Assembly: GCA_964619055.1 (NCBI GenBank)
Contig: CAZUDB010000004.1
Coordinates: forward strand, 1 to 64,000
Direction of reading: 5' to 3'
Source of the DNA: CAYVUM01 sp964619055
GTDB taxonomy: Bacteria; Pseudomonadota; Alphaproteobacteria; Rhodospirillales; Defluviicoccaceae
Length of the DNA: 64,000 nt
Part shown: positions 18,109 to 26,543 of the stretch, piece by piece
Layout of the letters: every line of letters begins with the position of its first letter
Numbering within the stretch: position 1 is the first letter of the stretch
Notes under the pieces: generated by a model
What the model saw: the letters and a program-made list of their open reading frames with translations, nothing else
Database searches by the model: none
Told to the model about the DNA's origin: nothing
Translations under genes and position numbers: made by a program

Positions 18109-18432
18109 TCAAGTCGAAAACGATTTGCCGCACGAGCAAACATCGCCGGCGTTGGGATTTTCGAACACGAACCCGGACGTCTCCAGGGTTTCGACGAAGT
18201 CGACCTTGAGGCCATCGATCAACGCCAGACTGAAGGGATCTACAAAGATCTTCACGCCATCGAAGTCGAAAACGCGATCGCTGCGCCGCGGCTCCCGTTC
18301 GATGCCGAGTTTGTATTGCATACCAGAGCACCCGCCCTGATCGACCATGATCCGAAGACCACCTGTGTCCGCATCCGAGCGGTCGATGAGTCGGCGGATG
18401 ACCGCTTCAGCGTTGGGAGAAATTGCAACCAT
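18109..18432 (-). CDS. A-type iron-sulfur carrier (nif-linked IscA/HesB family)
   Basis: 107 residues with the three conserved cysteines of A-type carriers: C35 in DQGGCSGMQY and C99/C101 in the C-terminal CSCG. It probably delivers Fe-S clusters to nif proteins. The ATG at 18432 is preceded at five bases by GGAGG (minus strand, 18438-18442); a TTG at 18453 would add seven residues. It heads the iscA-nifV-nifW unit, directly behind a sigma-54 promoter. Confidence 0.9.
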   Translation of the reverse strand: MVAISPNAEAVIRRLIDRSDADTGGLRIMVDQGGCSGMQYKLGIEREPRRSDRVFDFDGVKIFVDPFSLALIDGLKVDFVETLETSGFVFENPNAGDVCSCGKSFST

Positions 18433-18473
18433 GGAAGCCTCCGTGTCGAACAACCTTGCTTGGCCACCACTAA

Positions 18474-18490
18474 AGCAAACCTCATGCCAG
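18474..18490 (-). promoter_or_regulatory. Sigma-54 promoter of iscA-nifV-nifW
   Basis: On the minus strand it reads CTGGCATGAGGTTTGCT, with GG and GC ten bases apart as required for -24/-12 promoters (consensus TGGCACG-N4-TTGCW). Transcription should start near 18462, about 30 bases before the iscA ATG. It lies in the only large gap (170 bases) within the leftward nif genes. Confidence 0.85.
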
Positions 18491-18561
18491 TGATGGGGTT
18501 GTTTGCTTTCAGAGACTTAGAAAACGTTTGTCGCGGAGGCGTGCGTCGGACACGCCGGAAT

Positions 18562-18577
18562 TGTCGGAACTGCGACA
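18562..18577. promoter_or_regulatory. NifA upstream activator sequence (iscA-nifVW)
   Basis: TGT-N10-ACA (TGTCGGAACTGCGACA), about 80 bases upstream of the sigma-54 promoter at 18474-18490. This is the usual NifA-binding form and a usual distance. Confidence 0.75.
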
Positions 18578-18602
18578 TGGTGACGGGGCGCCGCCGACAG
18601 CG

Positions 18603-19187
18603 TTATCGCAGCGCCAACAACGGCTCTCCAACTTCTCCCGAGAAGCAAACGGACGCGTCCGAGCAGACTGCGCAATTGGGCGCCTTGCATACTAAAATGC
18701 CGTCACGCTGGCAGAGCTGGCGATAGAAGAACTTCTTCCATTTCATGTCCTGATCATTGAGTGCCGCCAGGATCGGAAAGTGGCGGTGCAGCAGTCGCCC
18801 CAGGTCCGTTCGGTTCACGAGCCCCAAATCCTGCCAGAGGTGGTTCGGAGCCAGTGATCGCCTGGCGATGATGGCGGCGAGCCACGCCTCCTCGGCCGAG
18901 CCGGAGCCACGGTGATCCAGCAAGAGTTGACGGAGGTCCGGCTCCTCCAGGGCATCGTCGCCAGACGATACGCCGTCGGAGGCCCCGATTTCGGTCAGAC
19001 TGTCCGCCGCTTCGGGGAAGTAAGAGCTCACCAACTCCGCGAGGGTCGCGCCATCCAATCCCAGGGCGACCGTGACCGGCCGAATATCATCGGCCACAGC
19101 CAGCGCCAAAACACATGCGAAAACATGGCGATCAAACGGATCACCCCGACCCTGATCGAACAAAGAAGCATATGTGGCAGCGGCCAT
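18603..19187 (-). CDS. nifQ: NifQ, molybdenum-sulfur donor for FeMo-cofactor synthesis
   Basis: 194 residues ending in the diagnostic cysteine cluster C-x4-C-x2-C-x5-C (CKAPNCAVCSDASVC), preceded by MKWKKFFYRQLCQRDG, also typical. NifQ binds a Mo-Fe-S cluster and supplies molybdenum to the cofactor scaffold. Its start is 15 bases after the fdxB stop, and it ends before the 170-base gap holding the next nif promoter. Confidence 0.93.
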   Translation of the reverse strand: MAAATYASLFDQGRGDPFDRHVFACVLALAVADDIRPVTVALGLDGATLAELVSSYFPEAADSLTEIGASDGVSSGDDALEEPDLRQLLLDHRGSGSAEEAWLAAIIARRSLAPNHLWQDLGLVNRTDLGRLLHRHFPILAALNDQDMKWKKFFYRQLCQRDGILVCKAPNCAVCSDASVCFSGEVGEPLLALR

Positions 19188-19202
19188 GCGCCCGCCCCTG
19201 GA

Positions 19203-19499
19203 TCAGGCGGCTTGGTCGAGGGTGACGAACGAGATAGCCTTAGTGCCGCAAACCATGGCGCACGCGTAACAGCCGATGCAACTGCCCTTCTTCGCGATCG
19301 TCATGACCATGCGCTCGGCGTCATCGTCATCGGCCGCCACCATGTTGTCGTCCTCGTCGATGCCCTTCATTTCGAGTACCTCGAAGCTGCACACCTTGTA
19401 GCAGCGGCCGCAACCGATACAGGTTTCGGGATCAATAGTCTCCACAAAGCGGGGTGTCCACGGCGAGCCGTCGCGGGTCAGCGGTGTGATCTCGGGCAT
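19203..19499 (-). CDS. fdxB: Nif-specific ferredoxin III (FdxB), 2[4Fe-4S]
   Basis: 98 residues with two cluster motifs, CIGCGRCYKVC and CIGCYACAMVCG. The first is followed by the SFEVLEMKG segment and an acidic insert (DEDDNMVAADDDDAE), as in other FdxB proteins. The role is electron transfer, or cluster handling during cofactor assembly. The ATG at 19499 has AAAGGAGG just upstream. Confidence 0.92.
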   Translation of the reverse strand: MPEITPLTRDGSPWTPRFVETIDPETCIGCGRCYKVCSFEVLEMKGIDEDDNMVAADDDDAERMVMTIAKKGSCIGCYACAMVCGTKAISFVTLDQAA

Positions 19500-19545
19500 G
19501 GAATTATCCTCCTTTGGAATTCGGTGTTGGGGCCGCCGCTGGCCC

Positions 19546-20055
19546 TTAAAGCCCGGCGACCTGGGGATGTTCGCGGATGGCTTCGACCGCCTTGGCCACC
19601 AGGGCTTCGCCCTCCGAGGCCAGCTTGGCGTAGCTCTCGAAGCCGAAGCGGTGGACGTCACGAAGCTGGCGATCAAGGGCAACCAAGCGACCGGCGATTA
19701 CAACAGCGCGTCCAAAGCCCTCGCCACTGATGTCCAGCATAGGTGTCGCCACGACGCCGCTTCCCTTTTCGATCGTCTGGGCAATTGCATCGTGAAAGAC
19801 CTTGACCCGCCACAGCGTGCGGGCGTCCGGATCGGCAATGATCGGCATCCGACGGCGCTGCTCGCGCGTGACGATGAACTCCTCAACGGTGTCAGCGTCG
19901 CTCCGGCTGTCCCGCGATCCGAACGTGTCATAAGCGCGGACCAGCCGAACCAGATTGACCATAAAGGGTGTCTCAAAGCTGGCTAGGTCGGCCGGCTCCA
20001 ACTCGGGACGCTCACGCCGGGCCGACGCCGGCTCTACCGTCGACGGCGGGGCCAT
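19546..20055 (-). CDS. NifX-associated nitrogen fixation protein (DUF269 family)
   Basis: 169 residues with the family stretch FMVNLVRLVRAYDTFGSRD and the later FHDAIAQTIEKGSG. It nearly always follows nifX in nif clusters; here the gap is 3 bases. The biochemical role is not firmly known. It is not a homologue of NifX itself. Confidence 0.88.
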   Translation of the reverse strand: MAPPSTVEPASARRERPELEPADLASFETPFMVNLVRLVRAYDTFGSRDSRSDADTVEEFIVTREQRRRMPIIADPDARTLWRVKVFHDAIAQTIEKGSGVVATPMLDISGEGFGRAVVIAGRLVALDRQLRDVHRFGFESYAKLASEGEALVAKAVEAIREHPQVAGL

Positions 20056-20058
20056 GGC

Positions 20059-20478
20059 TCAGACGCTCGCGTCGACGCGTGCGGGATCGAAGCGGCTGGG
20101 CCCGCCAAGGGCTTTGCGTAGCCACGGCGGTGGCGTACCATTCAGCATCGTCCTGACCCGCTCCAGAACGTCAACGATGGGCTCCGGTTGCGGAACCTTG
20201 ACGGGATGGATGCGTTGGTTGACGACCCGGGCCGCCGCCGGACCGCCGATGGCGAGCACGAACAGAATTGCGCAGCCGGCAATGGCTTCAATGCGGGGGG
20301 TCAGCCGATCCTCATCAGGGTCCGCATGCACACCATCCTCTCCGCTGACAAGATCGAAGCGAACCGCTTCCACAAGCCGGTAGCCGTCGGGCGTCACATC
20401 GTAGATGGCCATGTTGCGAGCACTCGCAAAATGGGCGTCCAGTGTTTTCAGGTCCTGAGTCGCGAACGCAATCCGCAT
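20059..20478 (-). CDS. nifX: NifX, FeMo-cofactor precursor carrier
   Basis: 139 residues of the NifX/NifY/NafY dinitrogenase cofactor-binding domain. It starts MRIAFATQDLKTLDAHFASA and contains CAILFVLAIGGPAAARVVN and HPVKVPQPEPI. NifX holds NifB-co or VK-cluster during transfer to NifEN. The ATG at 20478 is preceded by a purine-rich GAAGGAGGAA tract on the minus strand. The upstream extension of the frame runs into nifN and is not used. Confidence 0.92.
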   Translation of the reverse strand: MRIAFATQDLKTLDAHFASARNMAIYDVTPDGYRLVEAVRFDLVSGEDGVHADPDEDRLTPRIEAIAGCAILFVLAIGGPAAARVVNQRIHPVKVPQPEPIVDVLERVRTMLNGTPPPWLRKALGGPSRFDPARVDASV

Positions 20479-20524
20479 GTTTCCTCCTTCGCGATCCCGT
20501 TCACGGTGCGGGTCGCTGGCGCAG

Positions 20525-21925
20525 TCAATCAGCCGAAGCCTTTGCACGGCGGTGCTGGTCATGGGCTGTGCCCTCGCTTTGCAGAGGCCCAGGCCGGGCC
20601 GGATGGTGGGTGGTGCCGGACTTTTCCGAGCCGGCGAGGAACAAATCCGCAATCTCGAAGATCAATGACCGCGTGCCGGCGTAGCCTAAGGTCACGCGCT
20701 GGGCCGCGCCAAGGCGGTCGAACACGGGAAAGCCGAAGCGAAGATGAGGGACGCCAAGGTGCTCAGCCGCTTGGCGCGCGTTGGAATTGGCAACAATGAG
20801 GCTGATGCCACCATGATCGGTGAGCCGGGTTTCAAGATCGCCCAGGTCACCGACGATCACGGTTTTCGCCGGCACGTCCGCTAGAATCGGGCGGCGTGTG
20901 GACGAAACGGCCAAAGTAACGGTGCACCCGAGGTCATCCAGCAGTGTCGAAACCGCAAACACCTCATCGGGATTTCCGGCAACGGCGACCGATTGACCAC
21001 TGAAGAAGAAGTGCCCGTCCAACATGGCATCGACGAGGCGACTGCGCTCACGGCGAACGCGCTCCGGCGCAGTGGTGCCGCTGACCTCCATCAGCGTCGT
21101 AACGAGGGCGTCGACGGCATCGAGACCGATGGCGTTTTGTAGCACCCGAACCGGCACGCCGGTGAGTTGCGCCAGTCGATCAGCGGGCTTTCGCATGTGC
21201 TCCCCGATGGCCAGCGTGACCACGGACTCCGACATGCCGGCGATCTCCTCCACGGTCGTGCCGCCGAGCGTCGTCGGGACGTAAGCGTGCGGAACATGGC
21301 CGTCCAGCGAACCGGACAGGTCGGGCAGAACAATGGTGTGGAGGCCGAACGCCTCGATCAGGTCGCGCAGCGCCTCCACATCGGCCGGTGTCAGGTGGCT
21401 TCCCGGCAACAAGTTAACCTGACGGAGCGTGCGGCGGTTGCGAACCGGCTGGACCAGCGCCTCGATCATGGCCTCAACGGCCTCGGCCCAACCATCCTCA
21501 AGGCCGCCGAGATAATCAGGGGTGGCGGCCGCCACCACGGACAGACCCTCCCATTCCGGATGGGCGGGGACAATGCGCTTGAGGTCTCCGGCGATGTCTT
21601 CGTCGCGGGTTTCGGTTAAAGCCGTGGAGCAGATGCCGATCAGACGCGGTTCGGCCCTCTTGTGGATGTTGGCAATGGCCTCCTCCACATTGTCGGCACC
21701 ACCCAGGATCGTGGTCAGCTCGCTCATGGCTGTGGTCTGCAGGGGAATCGCTTCCCGGAAGTGGCGCACGGCCATGACGAGTGCGAATGCCGTGCACCCT
21801 TGAGCGCCGTGGAAGAGCGGCAATGCGCGATCGATACCGAGGAAGGCCAATGCACCGCCGAGAGCCGGACTCACCTTCAGCGGATTGACCGACAAGGGCT
21901 TGGTCAGCATGCGCTCGGCGGTCAT
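20525..21925 (-). CDS. nifN: Nitrogenase cofactor scaffold subunit NifN
   Basis: 466 residues of the nitrogenase component 1 family, with PLSVNPLKVSPALGGALAFL and the cluster-ligand motif FHGAQGCTAFA. It has an EVSGTTAPERVRRERSRLVD segment typical of NifN (NifK-like). With NifE it forms the scaffold on which NifB-co matures to FeMo-co. The start overlaps the nifE stop by 4 bases. The last 30 or so residues are a polar, probably disordered tail. Confidence 0.95.
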   Translation of the reverse strand: MTAERMLTKPLSVNPLKVSPALGGALAFLGIDRALPLFHGAQGCTAFALVMAVRHFREAIPLQTTAMSELTTILGGADNVEEAIANIHKRAEPRLIGICSTALTETRDEDIAGDLKRIVPAHPEWEGLSVVAAATPDYLGGLEDGWAEAVEAMIEALVQPVRNRRTLRQVNLLPGSHLTPADVEALRDLIEAFGLHTIVLPDLSGSLDGHVPHAYVPTTLGGTTVEEIAGMSESVVTLAIGEHMRKPADRLAQLTGVPVRVLQNAIGLDAVDALVTTLMEVSGTTAPERVRRERSRLVDAMLDGHFFFSGQSVAVAGNPDEVFAVSTLLDDLGCTVTLAVSSTRRPILADVPAKTVIVGDLGDLETRLTDHGGISLIVANSNARQAAEHLGVPHLRFGFPVFDRLGAAQRVTLGYAGTRSLIFEIADLFLAGSEKSGTTHHPARPGPLQSEGTAHDQHRRAKASAD

Positions 21926-23343
21926 TGCATCAGCTCCGGTGTTTCGCTAACAGCGACACTGGACTCATGGTCCCACGGCGCGGCTCGCCGAACCTGGCGC
22001 CAGATCGGGCTGTTGATCTCTTGATCGAGGCGTTCGGCCAGCTCGACAAAGCCGTCATAGCCGGCATAGGCGTGGTGACGTTCCTGGTTGATATCGAGCC
22101 ACGGCACCCGGGCTTTCAGCGCCGTGAACTGGCTGCGTCCGCCCGAAATCAGGATGTCCGCCTCCCCGGCCCGCAAGCGCTTATCCAACTCCTTCGCCGG
22201 AATCTGACCGAACAACTCGGCCTCCTCCCCAAGGCGCGTCCGAGCACGGGCCTTATCCTCATCCGTGGATTTGCGGATCGATGTACCGATCACGCTCATA
22301 CCCAGGTCCTGAAGTGCGGTGATCCCGGACCAGGACTTAACGCCGCCAGAGTAGAGCAGCGCTCGCTTGCCGGCCAAACGCGGCAGGACCGACGCCAAGC
22401 GGGTTTCTGCCTTGATCGTCTCTTCAGCGATCAGGACCTCGGTTCGGTCCAACAGCGCCGCGTCGGCACCGCGGTCGACGAGGCCGCGGGCGATCGTGCG
22501 AAGCGCGTCGGAGGTCTCGGTCAATCCGTAGAAGGAGACCTCGACAAACGGAATCTGATAGCGCTCCTGAAGCTTGCGGGCCAAGGACGCCATGGCCTGG
22601 GAGCAAACGACCACGTCGAGCCGGGCCCGATGGGCGGTGGCAACGGCATTGAAGCGGGCATCACCGGTGATGGAGGCGAGCACGCGAATGCCAAGCGTAT
22701 CCAGGAGCGGCAGGATCTGCCACAGATCCCCGGCCACGTTGTACTCGCCAAGCAGATTAATGTCGTAGGCAGTCGTCACTTCGGGCTCTCGGGTGCCGAT
22801 CACATGATCGAGCAACGCATCGCCAGCGAGCTTGTTGCCGAAGTTTTTCGAGCCGGCGAAACCCGGTGCCATGACCGGGATAACGGGCACGCCGAGGCGA
22901 TCGGCGGCGGCACGACAAACGGCCTCCACATCATCGCCGATCAGAGCCGGCACACAGGTGACGTAGACGAACACGGCGGGTGGCTGCCAACGCTCGGCAA
23001 TGGCAAGAATGGCGGCAAAGAGTTTGTCCTCACCGCCATGAATAATGTCGAGTTCTGAAAGATCCGTGGTGAGCCCGGTCCGATACAGAGTCGGGCCGCT
23101 CGAGAGCGAATGTCGACTGTCCCAACTGTTACTCTCGCAGGCTAAGGGGCCATGAACCAGGTGGGCAGCATCCGTAATGGGCTGCAATGCGATTTTGGCA
23201 CCGTCGAACGCGCAGCCGCCAGCCGCAGCGCCCGGGGTGAGCGACTTGGCGCTGCACCCCTGGCGCCGGGCTTGACCCGTTTTGGCGCGATTGACCTCAC
23301 AGCCCGGCTCGTCAAACGCTTTAGCCAGTTTCTGCTCGATCAT
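21922..23343 (-). CDS. nifE: Nitrogenase cofactor scaffold subunit NifE
   Basis: 473 residues, NifD-like. The N-terminal cysteine motif GGCAFDGAKIALQPI is followed by HGPLACESNSWDSR and the CVPALIGDDVEAVC stretch, which supply cluster ligands. The C-terminal WLDINQERHHAYAGYDG is the NifE version of the cofactor-pocket region. It is separated from nifK by 54 bases with no evident separate promoter. Confidence 0.95.
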   Translation of the reverse strand: MIEQKLAKAFDEPGCEVNRAKTGQARRQGCSAKSLTPGAAAGGCAFDGAKIALQPITDAAHLVHGPLACESNSWDSRHSLSSGPTLYRTGLTTDLSELDIIHGGEDKLFAAILAIAERWQPPAVFVYVTCVPALIGDDVEAVCRAAADRLGVPVIPVMAPGFAGSKNFGNKLAGDALLDHVIGTREPEVTTAYDINLLGEYNVAGDLWQILPLLDTLGIRVLASITGDARFNAVATAHRARLDVVVCSQAMASLARKLQERYQIPFVEVSFYGLTETSDALRTIARGLVDRGADAALLDRTEVLIAEETIKAETRLASVLPRLAGKRALLYSGGVKSWSGITALQDLGMSVIGTSIRKSTDEDKARARTRLGEEAELFGQIPAKELDKRLRAGEADILISGGRSQFTALKARVPWLDINQERHHAYAGYDGFVELAERLDQEINSPIWRQVRRAAPWDHESSVAVSETPELMQ

Positions 23344-23397
23344 GGAAGCCTCCCTGTCGCACCAAGGGTTCGGGTCGATACTGTTCGGCGCCGGCGG

Positions 23398-24936
23398 TTA
23401 GCGGGTCAGATCGAAGCTGATGTCGGTCTCACCCAACTCTCCCGTCTTGGCATCGAGACGGTCGAAGATGGTATCGAGAATCCGCACCAGCACGTTGAGC
23501 CCACCTTGATAACCCCAGGTCGGGAAGCGATGGTGGTGGTGGCGGTCAAAGATCGGGAACGTTAGCCGGATCAGCGGTGTGCCCGTGTCCCGCTCCAGGA
23601 ACTTGCCATGGCTGTTGCCGATCAACAGATCCACAGGAGCCGTGAACAATAGCGAGCGCATATGCCACAGGTCCGCACCGGGCCACACTTCACAGGCTTG
23701 ACCAAAGGGCGACGCATCCAACATCTTCTGCATCTTCTTCGCCCATGGCTTCGTGCCATTGGTGGCGAGCGCGTGGCGTGGCTCGGCCCCCATTTCCATC
23801 AGGAAGCGGCACATCGCGTAAACGAAGTCCGGGTCGCCGTAGACCGCGAACGATTTACCGTGGACGATGGACATAGAGTCTGTGAGTGCATCGACTAGGC
23901 GGCCCCGCTCGAGCTTGAGCGCGTCGGGGATCGGCTTGCCGGTGAGCTCGGACATCGCGACCAGAAACTCGTCGGTGGCGCTGACTCCCAGAGGATAGTT
24001 GAAGCTGGCGACCTCATGGCCCTTCTCCTTGGCCATGGCGAGCGTTTTCTTGGTGCAGTATTCCTGCATCGAGACCGTCGCTTTGGCGTTGAGGGCGGCC
24101 CTGCACTCGTCCTGTGTGGTGCCACCGGCATACATTTGGAAGGTGCCGTTGGCAGGCGTGTCATAGGCATCCGATGGATCGCAGATCAGCGTCGCCTCGA
24201 CGCCCATGACATCCAGGATCCGCTTGAGCTCCCGGTTATTGCCGACACAATAGCCGTCAAAGCCGGGAATGATGTTAATTCCGTCCGTGGGTGTGCGCTC
24301 CTGATCACTCCAAAAATTGGTCAGAATGCCTTGGAGCATGTTGTCGTAGCCGTTGATGTGGCTGCCGTGGAACGCCGGGGTGTGCGCGAAGGGAACCTCG
24401 AAGCCCTCCGGAACAGAGCCCTTGTCGCGAGCCTGGCTAATGAAGGAATGGAGATCGTCGCCGATTACCTCTGCCATGCAGGTGGTGGAGACCGCGATCA
24501 TCTTCGGGTTGTAGAGGGCGTGCGCGTTGGCCAGCCCATCGATCATGTTGTTGAGACCACCGAACACGGCGGCATCTTCCGTCATGGATGACGACACCGC
24601 CGAGGCCGGTTCCTTAAAGTGACGCGACAGATGCGAGCGATAATAGGCGACGCAACCCTGGGAGCCGTGCACAAATGACAGCGTGCCGTCGAAACCGGCG
24701 GCGCAGAACACGGCACCCAAAGGTTGGCAGGCCTTGGCGGGATTGATGGTCAACGCTTCCCGCTGAAAATTCTTCTCGCGGTATTCGTCGGTTTTGGTCC
24801 ATTCTAGTGTTTCCTGGACCAATTCCGCACTGTGCGGACATTCGAACTGCTGCCGCTTCGCATCCAGCATTTCCTTGTATTCGGGCTCGCGGAACAGATC
24901 GACGTGATCTATGACTTTCTCGGCGCTCTGGGGCAT
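23398..24936 (-). CDS. nifK: Nitrogenase MoFe protein beta chain NifK
   Basis: 512 residues. It carries P-cluster ligand motifs NPAKACQPLGA, HGSQGCVAYYRSHLSRHF and TTCMAEVIGDD, as well as FDRHHHHRFPTWGYQGG near the end. With NifD it forms the alpha2beta2 dinitrogenase. I took the ATG at 24936 (MPQSAEKVIDHVDLF), which matches known NifK N-termini; a longer frame starting at 25026 overlaps nifD. Nothing unusual was seen in the active regions. Confidence 0.97.
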   Translation of the reverse strand: MPQSAEKVIDHVDLFREPEYKEMLDAKRQQFECPHSAELVQETLEWTKTDEYREKNFQREALTINPAKACQPLGAVFCAAGFDGTLSFVHGSQGCVAYYRSHLSRHFKEPASAVSSSMTEDAAVFGGLNNMIDGLANAHALYNPKMIAVSTTCMAEVIGDDLHSFISQARDKGSVPEGFEVPFAHTPAFHGSHINGYDNMLQGILTNFWSDQERTPTDGINIIPGFDGYCVGNNRELKRILDVMGVEATLICDPSDAYDTPANGTFQMYAGGTTQDECRAALNAKATVSMQEYCTKKTLAMAKEKGHEVASFNYPLGVSATDEFLVAMSELTGKPIPDALKLERGRLVDALTDSMSIVHGKSFAVYGDPDFVYAMCRFLMEMGAEPRHALATNGTKPWAKKMQKMLDASPFGQACEVWPGADLWHMRSLLFTAPVDLLIGNSHGKFLERDTGTPLIRLTFPIFDRHHHHRFPTWGYQGGLNVLVRILDTIFDRLDAKTGELGETDISFDLTR

Positions 24937-24992
24937 GAACAGAATTCCCTCGTGGCGACAGCAGACAAGGTGAAAAGTGGATTTGCTCGGAC

Positions 24993-26441
24993 TCAGGCCG
25001 CCCAGGGGGCTTGCAGCATGCCCCATGCCGGGTTGTTGATGGCCATATCCATGTCACGGGCGAAGATCGCGAAACCGTCGTAACCGTGATAGGGGCCCGA
25101 GTAATCCCAAGAGTGCACCTGGCGGAAGGGCACGCCCATTTTCTGGATCGGGTACTTCTCCTTGATCCCGGAGCCGACCAGATCGGGGCGGATTTTCTCG
25201 ATGAACTTCTCTAACTCGTAGCCCGTGACGTCGTCGAAGATCAGGGTGCCGGGCCGAACGTGACTGGCCGTCCTTTGATAGTCGTCGCGGTGCGCGAACT
25301 CATAACCAGCCGCGACCACTTCCATGCCCAAGTCCTCGTACGCCGAGACCATGTGACGGGGGCGCAGTCCGCCTACGTAGAGCATGACCTTTTTGCCCTC
25401 GAGCCGCGGGCGATACTTGGCGACCACGTCAGCGGCCATGCCTTCGTACCTGGCGATGACCTTCTCCGCGTTCTCACGGATGGTGTCGTCGAATTGATCG
25501 GCGATGTTGCGAAGCGACGCGGCGATACGGGTCGGGCCGAAGAAATTGAACTCCAGCCACGGGGTTGCGTACTTCTCTTCCATATGGCGGGCGATGTAGT
25601 TCATCGACCGATAGCAGTGGATCAGGGTCAGCTTGGCCTTGGGTGTTTTGTCGAACTCGGCAATGCTGCCGTCCCCCGACCACTGGGCGATGACGCGAAG
25701 ACCCAGCTCCTCCAGCAACTTGCGGGATGACCAACCGTCGCCACCGATGTTGTAGTCGCCGATCAGGGACACATCATAAGGCCCGGGCTCAAACGCGGCG
25801 TCGGAGTCTTCGCCCCGGTCCAGCACCCAATCCCGGATGGTGTCGTTGGCGATGTGGTGACCGAGCGACTGGGAGACGCCACGGAAGCCCTCGCAACGGA
25901 CTGGGATGACCGGCTTGCCGATATCTTTGGCTTTCTCCTTGGCGACCGCTTCGATGTCGTCTCCGATGAGTCCGACGGGGCACTCGGACTGGATCGAAAC
26001 ACCCTTGGAAAGCGGGAACAGCTCGTCGATCTCATCGATTAGCTTGCGGAGCTTCTTGTCGCCGCCGAAAACGATATCGCGTTCCTGGAAATCGGACGTG
26101 ACCTGCATGGCGACGTAAGTGTCGATGCCCGTGTGGCCAGTGTGATAATTGCGCCGCTGCGCCCAGGAGTACTGACCGCAACCGACGGGGCCGTGCGAAA
26201 TGTGGACCACGTCCTTGATGGGTCCCCACACCACGCCCTTGGAGCCCGCGTAAGCGCAGCCGCGAACGGTCATGACGCCCGGGATGGACTTGACGTTCGA
26301 CTTTACGCCACAGTCGCTGGCGCCTTCTTCCGCTACATTGATGTGCTTTGAGCGCCGTTTGCGCGTCTTTTCCGGATAAGCCTCGAGCACGTCGGCAATG
26401 ACTTGCTCGTGGAAAGCCTTATCATTTGTGTAGTCGTTCAT
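24993..26441 (-). CDS. nifD: Nitrogenase MoFe protein alpha chain NifD
   Basis: 482 residues. P-cluster cysteines are in RGCAYAGSKGVVWGP, GPVGCGQYSW and SECPVGLIGDDIEAV. The FeMo-co ligands are the cysteine of LIHCYRSMNYI and the histidine of SWDYSGPYHGYDG. These show the molybdenum type and not VnfD or AnfD. It follows nifH by 102 bases, a spacer with two strong hairpins, and has GGAGGAAAT before its ATG. Confidence 0.97.
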   Translation of the reverse strand: MNDYTNDKAFHEQVIADVLEAYPEKTRKRRSKHINVAEEGASDCGVKSNVKSIPGVMTVRGCAYAGSKGVVWGPIKDVVHISHGPVGCGQYSWAQRRNYHTGHTGIDTYVAMQVTSDFQERDIVFGGDKKLRKLIDEIDELFPLSKGVSIQSECPVGLIGDDIEAVAKEKAKDIGKPVIPVRCEGFRGVSQSLGHHIANDTIRDWVLDRGEDSDAAFEPGPYDVSLIGDYNIGGDGWSSRKLLEELGLRVIAQWSGDGSIAEFDKTPKAKLTLIHCYRSMNYIARHMEEKYATPWLEFNFFGPTRIAASLRNIADQFDDTIRENAEKVIARYEGMAADVVAKYRPRLEGKKVMLYVGGLRPRHMVSAYEDLGMEVVAAGYEFAHRDDYQRTASHVRPGTLIFDDVTGYELEKFIEKIRPDLVGSGIKEKYPIQKMGVPFRQVHSWDYSGPYHGYDGFAIFARDMDMAINNPAWGMLQAPWAA

Positions 26442-26452
26442 GATTTCCTCCG

Positions 26453-26503
26453 GGCGCCCTCACGGGCGCCGCGACCGTGGAGGCGCCCCGGCATCGGGGC
26501 GCC
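26453..26503 (-). other. Two stem-loops in the nifH-nifD spacer
   Basis: GGCGCCC (26453-26459) pairs with GGGCGCC (26464-26470) around TCAC. GGCGCCCCG (26482-26490) pairs with CGGGGCGCC (26495-26503) around GCAT. Both stems share the GGCGCCC core. Hairpins here are known in other diazotrophs to stabilise the 3' end of a short nifH transcript and give more NifH than NifDK. There is no T-run, so a simple terminator is unlikely. Confidence 0.7.
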
Positions 26504-26543
26504 CATCATCAGCAGGGAACGGCGAGCGCCGCCCCGCTTATCG

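Noticed and set aside
21925..23058. Plus-strand open frame of 377 codons opposite nifE
   Set aside because: Antisense shadow of a certain gene.
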